The position numbers and the translations under genes were made by a program. A stretch of 64,000 nucleotides of DNA from Rhodopila globiformis (GTDB lineage: Bacteria > Pseudomonadota > Alphaproteobacteria > Acetobacterales > Acetobacteraceae), in the NCBI RefSeq assembly GCF_002937115.1, contig NZ_NHRY01000250.1, positions 18,308 to 82,307 on the forward strand, given 5' to 3'. The notes beneath the pieces were generated by a model. It was not told the origin of the DNA. It worked only from the letters and a program-made list of their open reading frames with translations, and did no database searches. Shown here piece by piece: positions 43,246 to 52,528 of the stretch; the stretch's first letter is position 1; the number at the start of each line of letters is the position of its first letter.

Positions 43246-44700
43246 TCAGGCGGCCCGATCGATCGGCGGCGACGAGTCAGCCTGCGCGCCGGCGCCGGAC
43301 AGCGCCGCCCGGTGCGCGGTGACCAGCGGCACCAGGGCGACCAGCGTGGCCAGCAACAGCACGATTTCGGTGCCATAGACGACGGCATAGCCGGTCACCG
43401 GCGTGGCCAACGCCTCGCCGAACAGGCCGCGCGTCGCCAGGGCCGAAATCACGTCACGGGTGACGCCGCCCAGCGCGATCGCCGCGCCGGCCGCCGAGGC
43501 CTGCACCGCGCCCCAGGTGCCCAGCGCCAGGCCGTTGTAGCCGCCATGCGCCTCGCCCATCGCCGCCGACAGTGTGCCGACAATGAACAGCGCGCTGCCG
43601 AAGCCGATGAGCATGGTGCCGAAGCCAAATGGAATGATCGAGGCGAGCGGCGCCGCGCCCAGCACGCAACTGAAGGCAACGAGGCCGCCCAGCACGCCGA
43701 GGCCGGCCAGCCGGTACGGCATGATGCCGCCCTTCAGCAGCCGCGCCGACAGGCCGAAGCCTGCCAGCCCGCCGATGGCGAGGAACGCCGTCAGCAGCGT
43801 CGTGGTGCCGACCGGCAGGTGCAGGATCTGGCCGCCGAACGGCTCCAGCAGGATGTCCTGCGCCTGGAAGCCGAAAGTGCCGAGCCCCACCACCACCAGC
43901 GCGCGCTTCGACCCGGCCTCCCGCATGATCAACGCCCAGGCCTCGCGGAACGACGGTAGTTTCGGCGGGTTCTTGTCGCGCTTGCTGACGAAGTAGCTGA
44001 TGTCGAACGGCTCCTGCTTCCACAACGCGAAGAAGTTGACCACCAGGGTGACCGCCGCGGCGGCCTGCACCACCTGGATCAACTTGACATTGTCGAAGGG
44101 TCGCAGCGCGATGCCGAAGATGACGGCGCTGATCACCATGCCCAGCAGCATCATGCCGCACAGCAGGGTGACCACCTGCGGATGCTTTTCCTTCGGCGCC
44201 AGGTCGGTGGCCAGCGCGAGCCCGATGGTCTGCACCGTGTGCAATCCGGCGCCCACCAGCAGGAAGGCCAGCGCCGCCCCCGCCTCGCCGATCAGCGTCG
44301 GGTCCCGCCCGTCGCCCGACATCGCCAGCAGCGCGAACGGCATGATGGCGAGGCCGCCGAACTGCATCGCCGTGCCCTTCCACAGGTACGGCAGCCGCCG
44401 CCAGCCCATGACCGAGCGGTGCGTGTCCGACTTGTAGCCCACCACCGCGCGGTAGGGCGCGACAATCAGCGGCAGCGAGATCATTACCGCAACGAGCCAG
44501 GCGGGGACATTGAGTTCGACGATCATCACGCGGTTCAGCGTGCCGACGACCAGCACCACGGCCATGCCGACGGTCAGTTGGAACAACGACAGGCGCAGCA
44601 GGCGGCGCACCGGCAAATCGTCCGATGCCGCCTCGGCGAACGGCTGGAACACGGGGTGATCGAAAATCGTTTTGATAATGCGGATACCGAGCTTGCTCAT
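43246..44700 (-). CDS. PucC/LhaA-family (BCH) protein
   Basis: A 484-residue protein with 12 membrane segments of the bacteriochlorophyll delivery branch of the MFS. Landmarks are LNRVMIVELNVPAWLVAVMI, SDTHRSVMGWRRLPYLWKGT, and HTVQTIGLALATDLAPKEKH. Members help assemble light-harvesting complexes (PucC for LH2, LhaA for LH1). No pucBA, pufBA or bch genes are in the window. The gene is divergent from the bacteriophytochrome across a 500-bp gap. Confidence 0.9.
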   Translation of the reverse strand: MSKLGIRIIKTIFDHPVFQPFAEAASDDLPVRRLLRLSLFQLTVGMAVVLVVGTLNRVMIVELNVPAWLVAVMISLPLIVAPYRAVVGYKSDTHRSVMGWRRLPYLWKGTAMQFGGLAIMPFALLAMSGDGRDPTLIGEAGAALAFLLVGAGLHTVQTIGLALATDLAPKEKHPQVVTLLCGMMLLGMVISAVIFGIALRPFDNVKLIQVVQAAAAVTLVVNFFALWKQEPFDISYFVSKRDKNPPKLPSFREAWALIMREAGSKRALVVVGLGTFGFQAQDILLEPFGGQILHLPVGTTTLLTAFLAIGGLAGFGLSARLLKGGIMPYRLAGLGVLGGLVAFSCVLGAAPLASIIPFGFGTMLIGFGSALFIVGTLSAAMGEAHGGYNGLALGTWGAVQASAAGAAIALGGVTRDVISALATRGLFGEALATPVTGYAVVYGTEIVLLLATLVALVPLVTAHRAALSGAGAQADSSPPIDRAA

Positions 44701-45201
44701 CGGGGTACTCTTCTCCAGGGCCTGGAAGGTGGTGACGCCCGGCGCAATCGCGCAGACCCGTTCGCCCCGCGTGACGGACGACGGCTGAAATCGGCCAAAC
44801 TGTTACAGTGCTGCCTCGTTACGACCTTCGCTCAGACGCTACTGCAATAAGGCGTCTTCATTATTAAATCAATGTGGGATTTCCCGCCCCCGGCCGTACT
44901 TCGCCGCGGGCCGGCAGGCCATGCGTTATCCCGTTATCACAGCAGGGCTTTTCCGGCGATGGGCAGGTCTGTCCATCGTCGCGGCGAGCCGGTGCGGCAC
45001 AGCGGTCATTTATGGACCGAAAGTACATGAATAAAGGCCCGCACATGAGCGACATTATATAAATGGTCATGATCGTTATTCCATGCGCGCTCTCGCAGCG
45101 GACTGGTAACAAGGCGGCTGTGGTGACATTGTGGGGATGTTGCGGTTGCCTCGGCGCCGCGGAGACACATCGATGCGTTCCAGATCCACGACACCCGTGC
45201 G
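44701..45201. other. Divergent regulatory region between PucC and the phytochrome gene
   Basis: About 500 bp with a more AT-rich middle (44840-44875) and again near 45050-45065, fitting promoters for both directions. A small AGACGC (44834-44839) / GCGTCT (44852-44857) hairpin is present. I searched for short light-harvesting genes and for the TGT-N12-ACA PpsR site and found neither convincingly. Confidence 0.5.
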
Positions 45202-47535
45202 ATGAGCAGCCCTCCGGCCGACGCTGCCGTCGGCGTCCCCGCCTTCGGCGCTGCGGATCTGACCGATTGCGACCGGGAGCCGATCCACATCCCGGCCGCC
45301 ATCCAGCCGCATGGCGCGCTGCTGACGCTCGATCCGCAAACATTTTCGATCGTCCAGGCCGGCGGCGACACGGCGCGGATCCTGGGCACGCCGCCCGGCG
45401 CCCTGCCGGGGCAGCCAATGGCGGCTTGGTTCCCGCCGGACTGCGTCGCCCGGCTGCGCTGCCTGCTGGCCATCGAGGGGCCGACGCCGCGCCCGGTGCA
45501 CGCCTTCACCATGGCGGCCCGGCGGCATGGCCAGGTGACCGAGGCCGTGGTGCACCGCTCCGGCGGCCTGCTCGTGCTGGAACTGGAACCGCTGCGCGAG
45601 CCCGGTCCCGATGACGCGCTGGGCCAGGTGCAGGCGATGCTGCTGCGCGTGCAGCAGGCCGCCACGCCGCAGGCGTTCTGCCAGAGGCTGGCCGACGAGG
45701 TGCGGCGCATCTCCGGCTTCGATCGCGTGATGGTGTATCGCTTCCTGCCCGACGACACCGGCGCCGTCATCGCCGAGGCACGCCATGCCGAGGCGGAAAG
45801 CTTTCTCGGCCTGCATTATCCGGCGTCCGACATTCCGCGGCAGGCGCGGGCGCTGTACCTCAGCAACTGGATCAGGCTGATCCCCGACACGCACTACGTC
45901 CCTGCCCCGGTCCTGCCGGCCGTCAACCCGCGCGACGGCCGCCCGCTCGACCTGAGCTTCAGCGTGCTGCGCAGCGTCTCGCCGGTTCACCTGGAATATC
46001 TGCACAACATGGGCGTCGCGGCATCGATGTCGCTGTCGCTGGTGCTGGGCGGCCGGTTGTGGGGCCTGATCGCCTGCCACCACCGCACCCCGCGCTTCCT
46101 GCCGCACCGCCTGCGCATGGCCTGCGAGTTGTTCGCCCAGGTGGCGTCCTGGCGGCTGGAAACGCTGGTCGCCGGCGAGGATTTCGAGGCGCAACTGCAC
46201 AGCAAGCGCGTGCACGAGGCGCTGATCCAGACCATCAGCCGGGAAGCCGACCTGGCCGAGGGGCTGACGCGGCAGCGACCGAACCTGCTGGACTACATCC
46301 CGGCGGATGGGGTCGGATTGTGGCTCGACGGCCACTTTACCCCGCTCGGCCGCACGCCGGGTGCAGAGCAGGTGGCCGCGCTGGTCACCTGGCTCAACCA
46401 GACGGCCGACGATGGCGTGTTCCATACCGATCGGCTGCCCCTGGCCTATCCGCCCGCGGCCGCGTTCGCCGACGTCGCCAGCGGCCTGATCGCGCTGTCG
46501 GTGTCGAAGACGCCGCGCGACTACGTGCTGTGGTTCCGCCCGGAGGTGATCCGCACCGTCACCTGGGGCGGCAACCCGAACAAACCGCTGCAAGCCGGGC
46601 CGGACGGCGAGCGCCTGACCCCGCGCAGGAGCTTCGCCGCCTGGCGCGAGTCCGTCACGCTGCATGCCGACCCCTGGCGCAGCGCCGACGTCGAGGCGGC
46701 CAGGACGCTGCGGACCTCGCTGCTGGAAGTGGTGCTGCAACGCATCGACCAGGTGGCGCGGGAACGCGAGATCGCCCATGTGAAGCAGGAAAAACTGACG
46801 GTCGAGCTGGACCGGCGGCTCGACCAGTGGCAGGCGCTTGCCTCCAGGCTGAAGGAAGAGGCCGAGCGCCGCGCCGTGCTGGAAACCGAGCTGTCGCAGG
46901 CGCTGCGCTCCACCGTGGAGGAGCAGGAGGCCGAGCGTCACCGCATCGCCCGCGAACTGCACGACACGCTGGGCCAGACGCTGACTCTGCTGAAGCTCGG
47001 CCTCGATGGGCTGGGACGCGCGCTGCCGGCGGCCGAGGCGGTGCAGAGCCAGTTGGCGGCGCTGAAGGGGCTGACCAACAGCATCGGCTCGGAGGTGAAC
47101 CGGCTGGCATGGGAAGTGCGGCCGACGGCGCTGGACGACCTGGGGCTGGAAACCGCCATGCGCCAACTGACCGAGACCTGGGCCGAGCGGTCGAACCTGC
47201 GCTTCGCCCTGCACCTGGCGCTGAACGGGCGGCGGCTGGACCGGAAGGTGGAAACCGCACTCTACCGCGTGCTGCAGGAAGCCCTGGTGAACGTCATCCG
47301 CCACGCCAACGCGACGCGCGTCGGCGTGCTGCTGGAAGCGAACGAGACGGAGGTCCGCATGATCGTCGAGGATGATGGCTGTGGCTTCGCCCCCGATCCC
47401 GCGCCGGGCGACGCGCCGGCGAAGCGGCTGGGGCTGCTGGGAATCCGGGAGCGGCTGTCGCTGGTCTCCGGCACGCTGGAGATCGAGTCCACGCCCGGCC
47501 ACGGCTGCACCCTGTTCGTGAGCGTGCCGCTATGA
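45202..47535 (+). CDS. Bacteriophytochrome with NarX-type histidine kinase output
   Basis: A 777-residue red/far-red photoreceptor. The N-terminal PAS has Cys23 (DLTDCDREPIHIP), the expected biliverdin attachment site. The GAF domain has the PASDIP motif at residues 207-212 and SPVHLEYLHNMGV. The PHY tongue shows WGGNPNKP and PRRSF. After a coiled-coil (about 520-575) comes a HisKA_3 dimerisation domain (RIARELHDTLGQT, His587) and a HATPase domain (DDGCGF, LGLLGIRERL). Most bacteriophytochromes use HWE or HisKA kinases; the NarX-like type here matches the LuxR-family partner encoded next, which overlaps by 4 bp. Confidence 0.93.
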   Translation: MSSPPADAAVGVPAFGAADLTDCDREPIHIPAAIQPHGALLTLDPQTFSIVQAGGDTARILGTPPGALPGQPMAAWFPPDCVARLRCLLAIEGPTPRPVHAFTMAARRHGQVTEAVVHRSGGLLVLELEPLREPGPDDALGQVQAMLLRVQQAATPQAFCQRLADEVRRISGFDRVMVYRFLPDDTGAVIAEARHAEAESFLGLHYPASDIPRQARALYLSNWIRLIPDTHYVPAPVLPAVNPRDGRPLDLSFSVLRSVSPVHLEYLHNMGVAASMSLSLVLGGRLWGLIACHHRTPRFLPHRLRMACELFAQVASWRLETLVAGEDFEAQLHSKRVHEALIQTISREADLAEGLTRQRPNLLDYIPADGVGLWLDGHFTPLGRTPGAEQVAALVTWLNQTADDGVFHTDRLPLAYPPAAAFADVASGLIALSVSKTPRDYVLWFRPEVIRTVTWGGNPNKPLQAGPDGERLTPRRSFAAWRESVTLHADPWRSADVEAARTLRTSLLEVVLQRIDQVAREREIAHVKQEKLTVELDRRLDQWQALASRLKEEAERRAVLETELSQALRSTVEEQEAERHRIARELHDTLGQTLTLLKLGLDGLGRALPAAEAVQSQLAALKGLTNSIGSEVNRLAWEVRPTALDDLGLETAMRQLTETWAERSNLRFALHLALNGRRLDRKVETALYRVLQEALVNVIRHANATRVGVLLEANETEVRMIVEDDGCGFAPDPAPGDAPAKRLGLLGIRERLSLVSGTLEIESTPGHGCTLFVSVPL

Positions 47536-48182
47536 CCAGGCTGCGCGTCTTCCTGGCCGACGACCATCCGGTGGTGCTGGCCGGCATCAAGGCGCTGCTG
47601 CAGGCCGATCCCGACCTGGAGATCGTCGGCGCGGCGCGCGACGGACAGACGGCGCTGCGGATGGCGAGGGACCTGAAGCCCGATGTCGTGGTGCTGGACC
47701 TGTCGATGCCGGCGATGAACGGCATCGACCTGGCGCGCCACCTGCGCACGGAATGCCCGGCCTGCAAGGTGCTGGCGCTGACGGTGCACGAGGACCGCTC
47801 CTACGTCCGCAAGCTGCTGGAAGTCGGCGCCGTCGGCTACGTGCTGAAGCGATCGGCGTCGGAGGACCTGCTGCGCGCCATCCACGCGGTTGCCGCGGGC
47901 GGCCTGTACCTGGACCCTGCGATTGCCGGGCAGGCGATCGTCGGCGCGGCCGATGGGCCGCACGACGTCGCGCCGGGCGGCGTCGAGCTGAGCGACCGCG
48001 AGGTCGAGGTGCTGCGGCTGACGGCCGTTGGGCACAGCAACAAGGCGATCGCCGGCATCCTGGGGATCGGCGTCAAGAGCGTCGAGACCTACAAGGCGCG
48101 GGCGATGGAGAAGCTGGGCTTCGGCAACCGGGTGGAGCTGGTGGGGTATGCGCTGACCCAGGGCTGGCTGGCGAAGGGATAG
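47532..48182 (+). CDS. LuxR/NarL-type response regulator
   Basis: A 216-residue regulator. The receiver domain has the acidic pair DDHP and the phospho-acceptor Asp56 in VVLDLSMPAMNG, with Lys in LKRSASED. The C-terminal helix-turn-helix is LSDREVEVLRLTAVGHSNKA followed by GVKSVETYKARAMEKL. It overlaps the phytochrome kinase (ATGA), so the two form a cotranslated pair. Likely targets are photosynthesis genes such as the divergent pucC-like gene (inference). Confidence 0.93.
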   Translation: MTRLRVFLADDHPVVLAGIKALLQADPDLEIVGAARDGQTALRMARDLKPDVVVLDLSMPAMNGIDLARHLRTECPACKVLALTVHEDRSYVRKLLEVGAVGYVLKRSASEDLLRAIHAVAAGGLYLDPAIAGQAIVGAADGPHDVAPGGVELSDREVEVLRLTAVGHSNKAIAGILGIGVKSVETYKARAMEKLGFGNRVELVGYALTQGWLAKG

Positions 48183-48250
48183 CGCAAATTCGTTGCCGTC
48201 CCCCGGGTCCGCCCACAGGCGCCACGATAGATGAAAACGGCAGCGGCCGT

Positions 48251-48340
48251 TCTCTCATCGTCATGGCCGGGCGTGTCCCGGCCATCTGCGCACGAGCGGC
48301 GGGGGGTGCATGGCCGGGACACGCCCGGCCATGACGATAG
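48251..48340. repeat. Palindromic intergenic repeat, class A
   Basis: Near-perfect hairpin with ends TCTCATCGTCATGG and CCATGACGATAGAG, and arms CCGGGCGTGTCCCGGCCAT and complement. It is the cleanest intergenic copy of the class found inside alr. From 48341 to 48657 no other feature is seen. Confidence 0.88.
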
Positions 48341-48657
48341 AGCGACGACCGGCGCCGGCGAAACCGCATTTTCATAGCAGGACAGCGCACATCGCGCGGC
48401 TTCGTCGCGGATTCGCGTTCCGTGTCATGCGGAACGATACCGGCGCTCGCCCCGCCTCCCGCTGGTCACGTCCGGCAGGCCGGGACGGCTCTATGCAGGC
48501 ATCCGGATTCTGGATACACGGTTCGCCGCGCGGGACTGGCTGATTGGGGCCGGGCCCCGGCGCACACCGGGAGGCCGCTTCTGCCAACCGTCCCGCCTGA
48601 GAAATAATCGGAACTAAAATGGTGCACCATGCGATACAATAGCTGCCGGATGCCGTC

Positions 48658-48798
48658 ATGACCCGTTCGGCTTGGCTTGGCATGGCGGGCATCGTGGTGA
48701 CGGTCATCGGCTTTGCGAAAACCATCGAGCCGGTGATCGAGGTTGGCGTTGCGCTCGTCATCATGGCGCTGATCACCGAGCCGAAGCCCAAGGCATGA
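48658..48798 (+). CDS. Possible 46-residue membrane peptide
   Basis: A short frame, MTRSAWLGMAGIVVTVIGFA and so on to ALITEPKPKA, with hydrophobic segments and a basic tail. No clear ribosome site and no family recognised. Composition suggests a real small membrane protein, but the evidence is thin. Confidence 0.35.
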   Translation: MTRSAWLGMAGIVVTVIGFAKTIEPVIEVGVALVIMALITEPKPKA

Positions 48799-49295
48799 TC
48801 CGGCGCGGCCGTCCTGCTTTGCGGCCACGCCGCCGTTGGCGAATGCAAAGGGCTCGCGGCTGACCCGCCGTTGATGGGAATGGCGATCGCGGCGACATCA
48901 GCGGGACAAAGGCCGGCATCGCCGGCGTGTGAGGCGTCGCCGCTGCGGGAGCCGGCAGGCTCCGCGTGACCTTGGCCATGGTTCCTGCCTGGCCTCGGCT
49001 AAAGCGGCGCCTTCCGGGCAGTGATGGTGGACAGGAAGCCTCGGCAGGCTAGACTGTCGCCGCTTGGCTGTTCTTTGCATCACTGATTCACTATCGGAAT
49101 TAACGTGCCATGGCAGTGCCCTGGCGGCTGATCCCTGCCGATGCCTCCCGCCACCCCGGCGCGTTGGGCGCAGGGCGTGCCGGATCCGGATGCAACGTCC
49201 TTCGGGGCCATGAGGCGAGTCGGTTCGTGATCCAGGCTTTCATGCGCCGGGTCATCCGGCGCGGGCACGCGCGCGCTTCGACAGGCAACCACCCG

Positions 49296-49340
49296 GGGCC
49301 GGCGTGACCAGGGCCGGCGTGACCAGGGCCGGCGTGACCA
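49296..49340 (+). repeat. 15-bp tandem repeat over the start of the DUF1275 gene
   Basis: Three identical 15-bp units GGGCCGGCGTGACCA. They encode AGVTR-like repeats and contain three successive in-frame GTG codons, so the real start is ambiguous and the N-terminal length could vary without loss of frame. Confidence 0.85.
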
Positions 49341-49981
49341 GGGAAGGTGGCCAGCCCGACGCGGTCGCCTTCCTGCTGGCCTGCGCCATGGCATTCCTGG
49401 CCGGCGCAACCGACGTCTGCGGCCTGTTCAGGCTGCGTGACCTGTTCGTTTCCTTCATGAGTGGCAACACCACGATGCTTGCCCTCGCTCTCGGGCAAGG
49501 CCATCTGGGGCGCGCCATGATGATTGCCGGGCTGATCGGCTTGTTCATGGCAGGTGCCTTCGTGGGTACCGTCATTGCGGTGATGGCGGGACGCCGGCAC
49601 CTCGGCGTCGTGACCCTTGTGGTCGCGGTCATGCTGGCGGCAGCGGCCTTCCGGCCCGTGACGACGGCCGGTGTCCTTGCGGTTGCGATGGGAATCCTGA
49701 ACGCCGCCATGCACCGTGCGGGAGCAGTCGGCGTCAGCCTGACCTATGTCACGGGCGTCCTGGTCAAGTTCGCGCAGGGCCTCGGGCACGTGGCTTGTGG
49801 CCGGCCCCCGGATCCGTTCTGGTACCTGCAAGGCGTGCTCTGGCTTGCCCTGCTCGCCGGAGCGGCCGCCGCGACGCTTGCGCTGCTGGCCCGGCCGATT
49901 GGCAACGTTCTGCTCGCCCTCTCGTTGCTGGCATTGCTTTTGGCGCTTGTCGCGGCATTTCGACCCGAGCGTCCGGAATAG
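49304..49981 (+). CDS. YoaK/DUF1275-family membrane protein
   Basis: A protein of up to 225 residues with six predicted membrane segments. Family markers are FLAGATDVCGLFRLRDLFVS, FMSGNTTMLALALGQG and VSLTYVTGVLVKFAQGLGH. The function of DUF1275 proteins is not established. The start lies in a 15-bp tandem repeat, so any of three GTG codons (49304, 49319, 49334) may be used. Confidence 0.85.
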   Translation: MTRAGVTRAGVTREGGQPDAVAFLLACAMAFLAGATDVCGLFRLRDLFVSFMSGNTTMLALALGQGHLGRAMMIAGLIGLFMAGAFVGTVIAVMAGRRHLGVVTLVVAVMLAAAAFRPVTTAGVLAVAMGILNAAMHRAGAVGVSLTYVTGVLVKFAQGLGHVACGRPPDPFWYLQGVLWLALLAGAAAATLALLARPIGNVLLALSLLALLLALVAAFRPERPE

Positions 49982-50047
49982 GATGACATGAAAGAACCCG
50001 TCACCCGGGCCGCGGCGGCCGGACACGGACATGAGTGTGGAGGCACA

Positions 50048-50908
50048 ATGATGCGCGCGCGGTTACCGGCCTGCGCCCTTGCCCTGCTGCTGGCCATGGC
50101 CCATGCCTCGGCCGCCGAGGTTTGCCGCTTTGCCGGAACGACCGACCAGAATGGCCAGGTTGCGGTCACAACCGACGTAACCGCAACGAACGGCACCACC
50201 CGCGTGGACGTAGCCGTCAGGTTCGAATCGACAACCATGATCTGGTTCCACGTTCATTATCTGGTTGAGGAAATCAGCACCTGGCGCGCCGGCGAGCTGG
50301 CCGCCGTGGCGGTGAACACACGCTACCTGGTCGGCAGCCGCATCATCAGGCAGCAATGGGATGTGTTCCGGCGCGACAACGATGCCATGCTGGCACAGCG
50401 CGTTCAGGCGAAGACCCTGGCCGACTTCCGTCGCCGGCATCCCGGCTTCGTTCGGCATTGGGACCCCGCAACGTTCGGCCAGCCCTGGCTTGACGACTAT
50501 CGGGCCGCATCCCCCGACCGCCGCGCCGATCTCGACCTTTCGGGCGCGCCGGCGTCGCCGAAATTGCGGTCCCCGCTGGCTCTGGCCTTCTACTGGGTCA
50601 GGTGGCTGCCGCCGGGCGGCCAGGACGTGGCTGTGTTCCTGCCTGGCTTCAAGGGCAAGCGATTGGTGGACCTGCCGATCACGGCGGCCGCCTGGGCCGG
50701 CGGCACCCTGTGGAAGGTGCCGGTGCGGTATCCGGCGCTGAGCGAGCGACCGGTGTCCACCGCCTCGGCCTGGACCTCCCGCGACAGGCGTCTGTTGCAG
50801 CTTGCGTTTGATCTGCACGAGCCACGCGGGTCGGCTCGCGGGCTGATCAGGCAGGAGGGGTGCGACGGTCCCCCGGTGGTGCCGGCCAAGGCGACCCTGC
50901 GCCGGTGA
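50048..50908 (+). CDS. Exported protein of unknown function (DUF6134-like)
   Basis: About 286 residues. The ATG at 50048 follows GGAGG and gives a clear signal peptide (MMRARLPACALALLLAMAHA, cleaved near ASAAEV). The first half of the mature protein (FESTTMIWFHVHYLVEEIST, VNTRYLVGSRIIRQQWDVF) resembles periplasmic DUF6134 proteins, a weak match made from memory. The second half is different and contains WLPPGGQDVAVFLPGFKGK. It probably acts in the periplasm. An ORF start upstream at 49988 adds only non-conserved residues. Confidence 0.6.
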   Translation: MMRARLPACALALLLAMAHASAAEVCRFAGTTDQNGQVAVTTDVTATNGTTRVDVAVRFESTTMIWFHVHYLVEEISTWRAGELAAVAVNTRYLVGSRIIRQQWDVFRRDNDAMLAQRVQAKTLADFRRRHPGFVRHWDPATFGQPWLDDYRAASPDRRADLDLSGAPASPKLRSPLALAFYWVRWLPPGGQDVAVFLPGFKGKRLVDLPITAAAWAGGTLWKVPVRYPALSERPVSTASAWTSRDRRLLQLAFDLHEPRGSARGLIRQEGCDGPPVVPAKATLRR

Positions 50909-51016
50909 TCGCCGCGCCGCAATTTCCGGTGCGCCTGCCGGAAGACCGCGCCGCGTCCTGCTGATGCGCGGCACAATGTTATAACACGTATGGACCATCC
51001 GTAATAGGATACCACC

Positions 51017-51508
51017 ATGCCCGATCCTGTTGCGGTCCTTTGCGTGCTTGTGCTCCTCGGCGCCGCCAACGGGTCGCCGATTCTCGCCAAGAAACTGCTG
51101 CGCGACCGGTTCGCTGCCCCGCTGGATGGCGGAACGATCCTGTGGGACGGCCGGCCCCTGTTCGGCGCGTCGAAGACCATCCGCGGATTCCTGGTTTCCA
51201 TCGTCGTGACCGCGCTTGTCGCCGTCCTGCTGGGTTACGATTGGAGCCTGGGCGCGCTGTTCGGCGCGGCCTCCCTCGCCGGGGACCTGCTGTCGAGCTT
51301 CCTGAAGCGCCGCCTTGGCCTGTGGCTGCACGACCAGGCATCCGGGCTCGACCAGATACCGGAGGCGCTGGTGCCGACGCTGCTGCTACGGAACGAACTC
51401 GGCCTGTCCGCCGGCGGGATTGCCGTGACGGTCGTCGCCTTTGTCATCCTGGCGCTGGTGCTGTCGCGGCTGTTGTTCGCCCTGCGCATCCGCGACCGGC
51501 CGTACTGA
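51017..51508 (+). CDS. CDP-archaeol synthase family membrane protein
   Basis: A 163-residue integral membrane protein of the CarS/DUF46 family. Conserved parts are PLDGGTILWDGRPLFGASKT with IRGF, and LAGDLLSSFLKRRLGL followed by LDQIPEALVP, which match the CDP-alcohol nucleotidyltransferase motifs. Archaeal members activate archaeol with CTP; bacterial members probably act on diacylglycerol-type or other lipids. AGGA lies 7 bases before the start. No partner lipid genes are adjacent. Confidence 0.8.
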   Translation: MPDPVAVLCVLVLLGAANGSPILAKKLLRDRFAAPLDGGTILWDGRPLFGASKTIRGFLVSIVVTALVAVLLGYDWSLGALFGAASLAGDLLSSFLKRRLGLWLHDQASGLDQIPEALVPTLLLRNELGLSAGGIAVTVVAFVILALVLSRLLFALRIRDRPY

Positions 51509-51562
51509 TCGCCTCCGGCCTGGTCCACCCGGGCAAGCCGGGACCAGGCCCCGGGGGCGCGG

Positions 51563-52528
51563 CTAAGCCGGACGCCGCAGCCGGTGCAGCGTGACCTCGG
51601 GTGGGCAGTTGAGCCGCACGTCGACGATGCTGGCCCCGGCGCCCGCGGAGGTATAGCCGGCCAGCCCATGATAACGCCACGCACCACGCGCGAAACCACG
51701 TGGGATATCGGCGTCGGTCAGCACCGGAACGCCCCCGGGCAGGCAGATCTGCCCGCCATGCGTGTGGCCGCACAGCATCAGGTCGAACATCGCATGAGCG
51801 GCGTGCCGGTAAACCTCGGGGGTGTGCGACAGCAGGATCGAAACCGCGTTGCCCGGAATAGCGTGCGCGGCCCGATGGAAGTCCTGCAACTGGTAGGAAT
51901 GCGCGTCATCGATGCCGGAGAGGTAGATCGCCTCGTCCCCGCGGTCGAGCCGCACCCATTCGTTCAGCAGCATCTGGTAGCCCATGGCCTCCATGACGGG
52001 GACCATGCGGATGCTGTCGTGGTTGCCGAGCACGCCGTACACCGGTCCTGCGAGGTAAGGCCGAAGGCGTCCGAGCTCGGACAGCGCCTGGTCAACCGGC
52101 CCGACCGTGCGTGCCCGGTAATCGCCGGTCAGGACGCAAAGATCATATTGCAGTGATTGGATGCGCTGCTGCACGGCCGCGGTGATGGCGCCGTTGATGT
52201 CGAGGTGCAGGTCGGAGATATGCAGAATGGTGTATCCATCGAAGGCCAGCGGCAGCCCGGCAAGCGGCACTTCGTTCTCGCGCAGTTCGATCGCCAGCGC
52301 GTTGCGTTGCCCGCGCCGGTGCAGGCCAACCGCCCGCAGGCTGCCGCGGATCAAGCCACGGAACGAGTCCCAGTTGTCGAGGGGAAAGCGGTGCGTGCCG
52401 CGCCGGTGGACCCGCGCTTCGTAGTCCCGCTCCAGGCCCAGTCGCTGCCGCACGTGCAGGTGACCGAGACGGGTTTCCAGAGCGGCCAGCGTGGCCTCTT
52501 CGTCAGGGGGCGGATTCCATGGCTTCAT
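51563..52528 (-). CDS. Metallophosphoesterase
   Basis: A 321-residue calcineurin-fold phosphatase. All five metal motifs are visible in order: SDLHLD, TGDYRA, GNHDS, LSHTPE and CGHTHGGQ. The domain type is YkuE/UDP-diacylglucosamine hydrolase-like; lipid or polyphosphate substrates are possible. The N-terminal 90 residues are charged, without a membrane helix, so it is likely cytoplasmic or peripheral. Confidence 0.88.
   Translation of the reverse strand: MKPWNPPPDEEATLAALETRLGHLHVRQRLGLERDYEARVHRRGTHRFPLDNWDSFRGLIRGSLRAVGLHRRGQRNALAIELRENEVPLAGLPLAFDGYTILHISDLHLDINGAITAAVQQRIQSLQYDLCVLTGDYRARTVGPVDQALSELGRLRPYLAGPVYGVLGNHDSIRMVPVMEAMGYQMLLNEWVRLDRGDEAIYLSGIDDAHSYQLQDFHRAAHAIPGNAVSILLSHTPEVYRHAAHAMFDLMLCGHTHGGQICLPGGVPVLTDADIPRGFARGAWRYHGLAGYTSAGAGASIVDVRLNCPPEVTLHRLRRPA

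Noticed and set aside
41606..43378. 590-codon plus-strand frame crossing the small His-rich gene and two minus-strand genes
   Set aside because: Only the first 80 codons lie in free DNA, and they show no family. The rest is out of frame or antisense to better genes. A short real gene at its start cannot be excluded.
44701..45201. Searched for short pucB/pucA light-harvesting genes
   Set aside because: No 45-60-codon frame with the conserved His-containing membrane helix was found on either strand.
45076..47502. 808-codon minus-strand frame over the bacteriophytochrome
   Set aside because: Shadow of an unambiguous phytochrome kinase.
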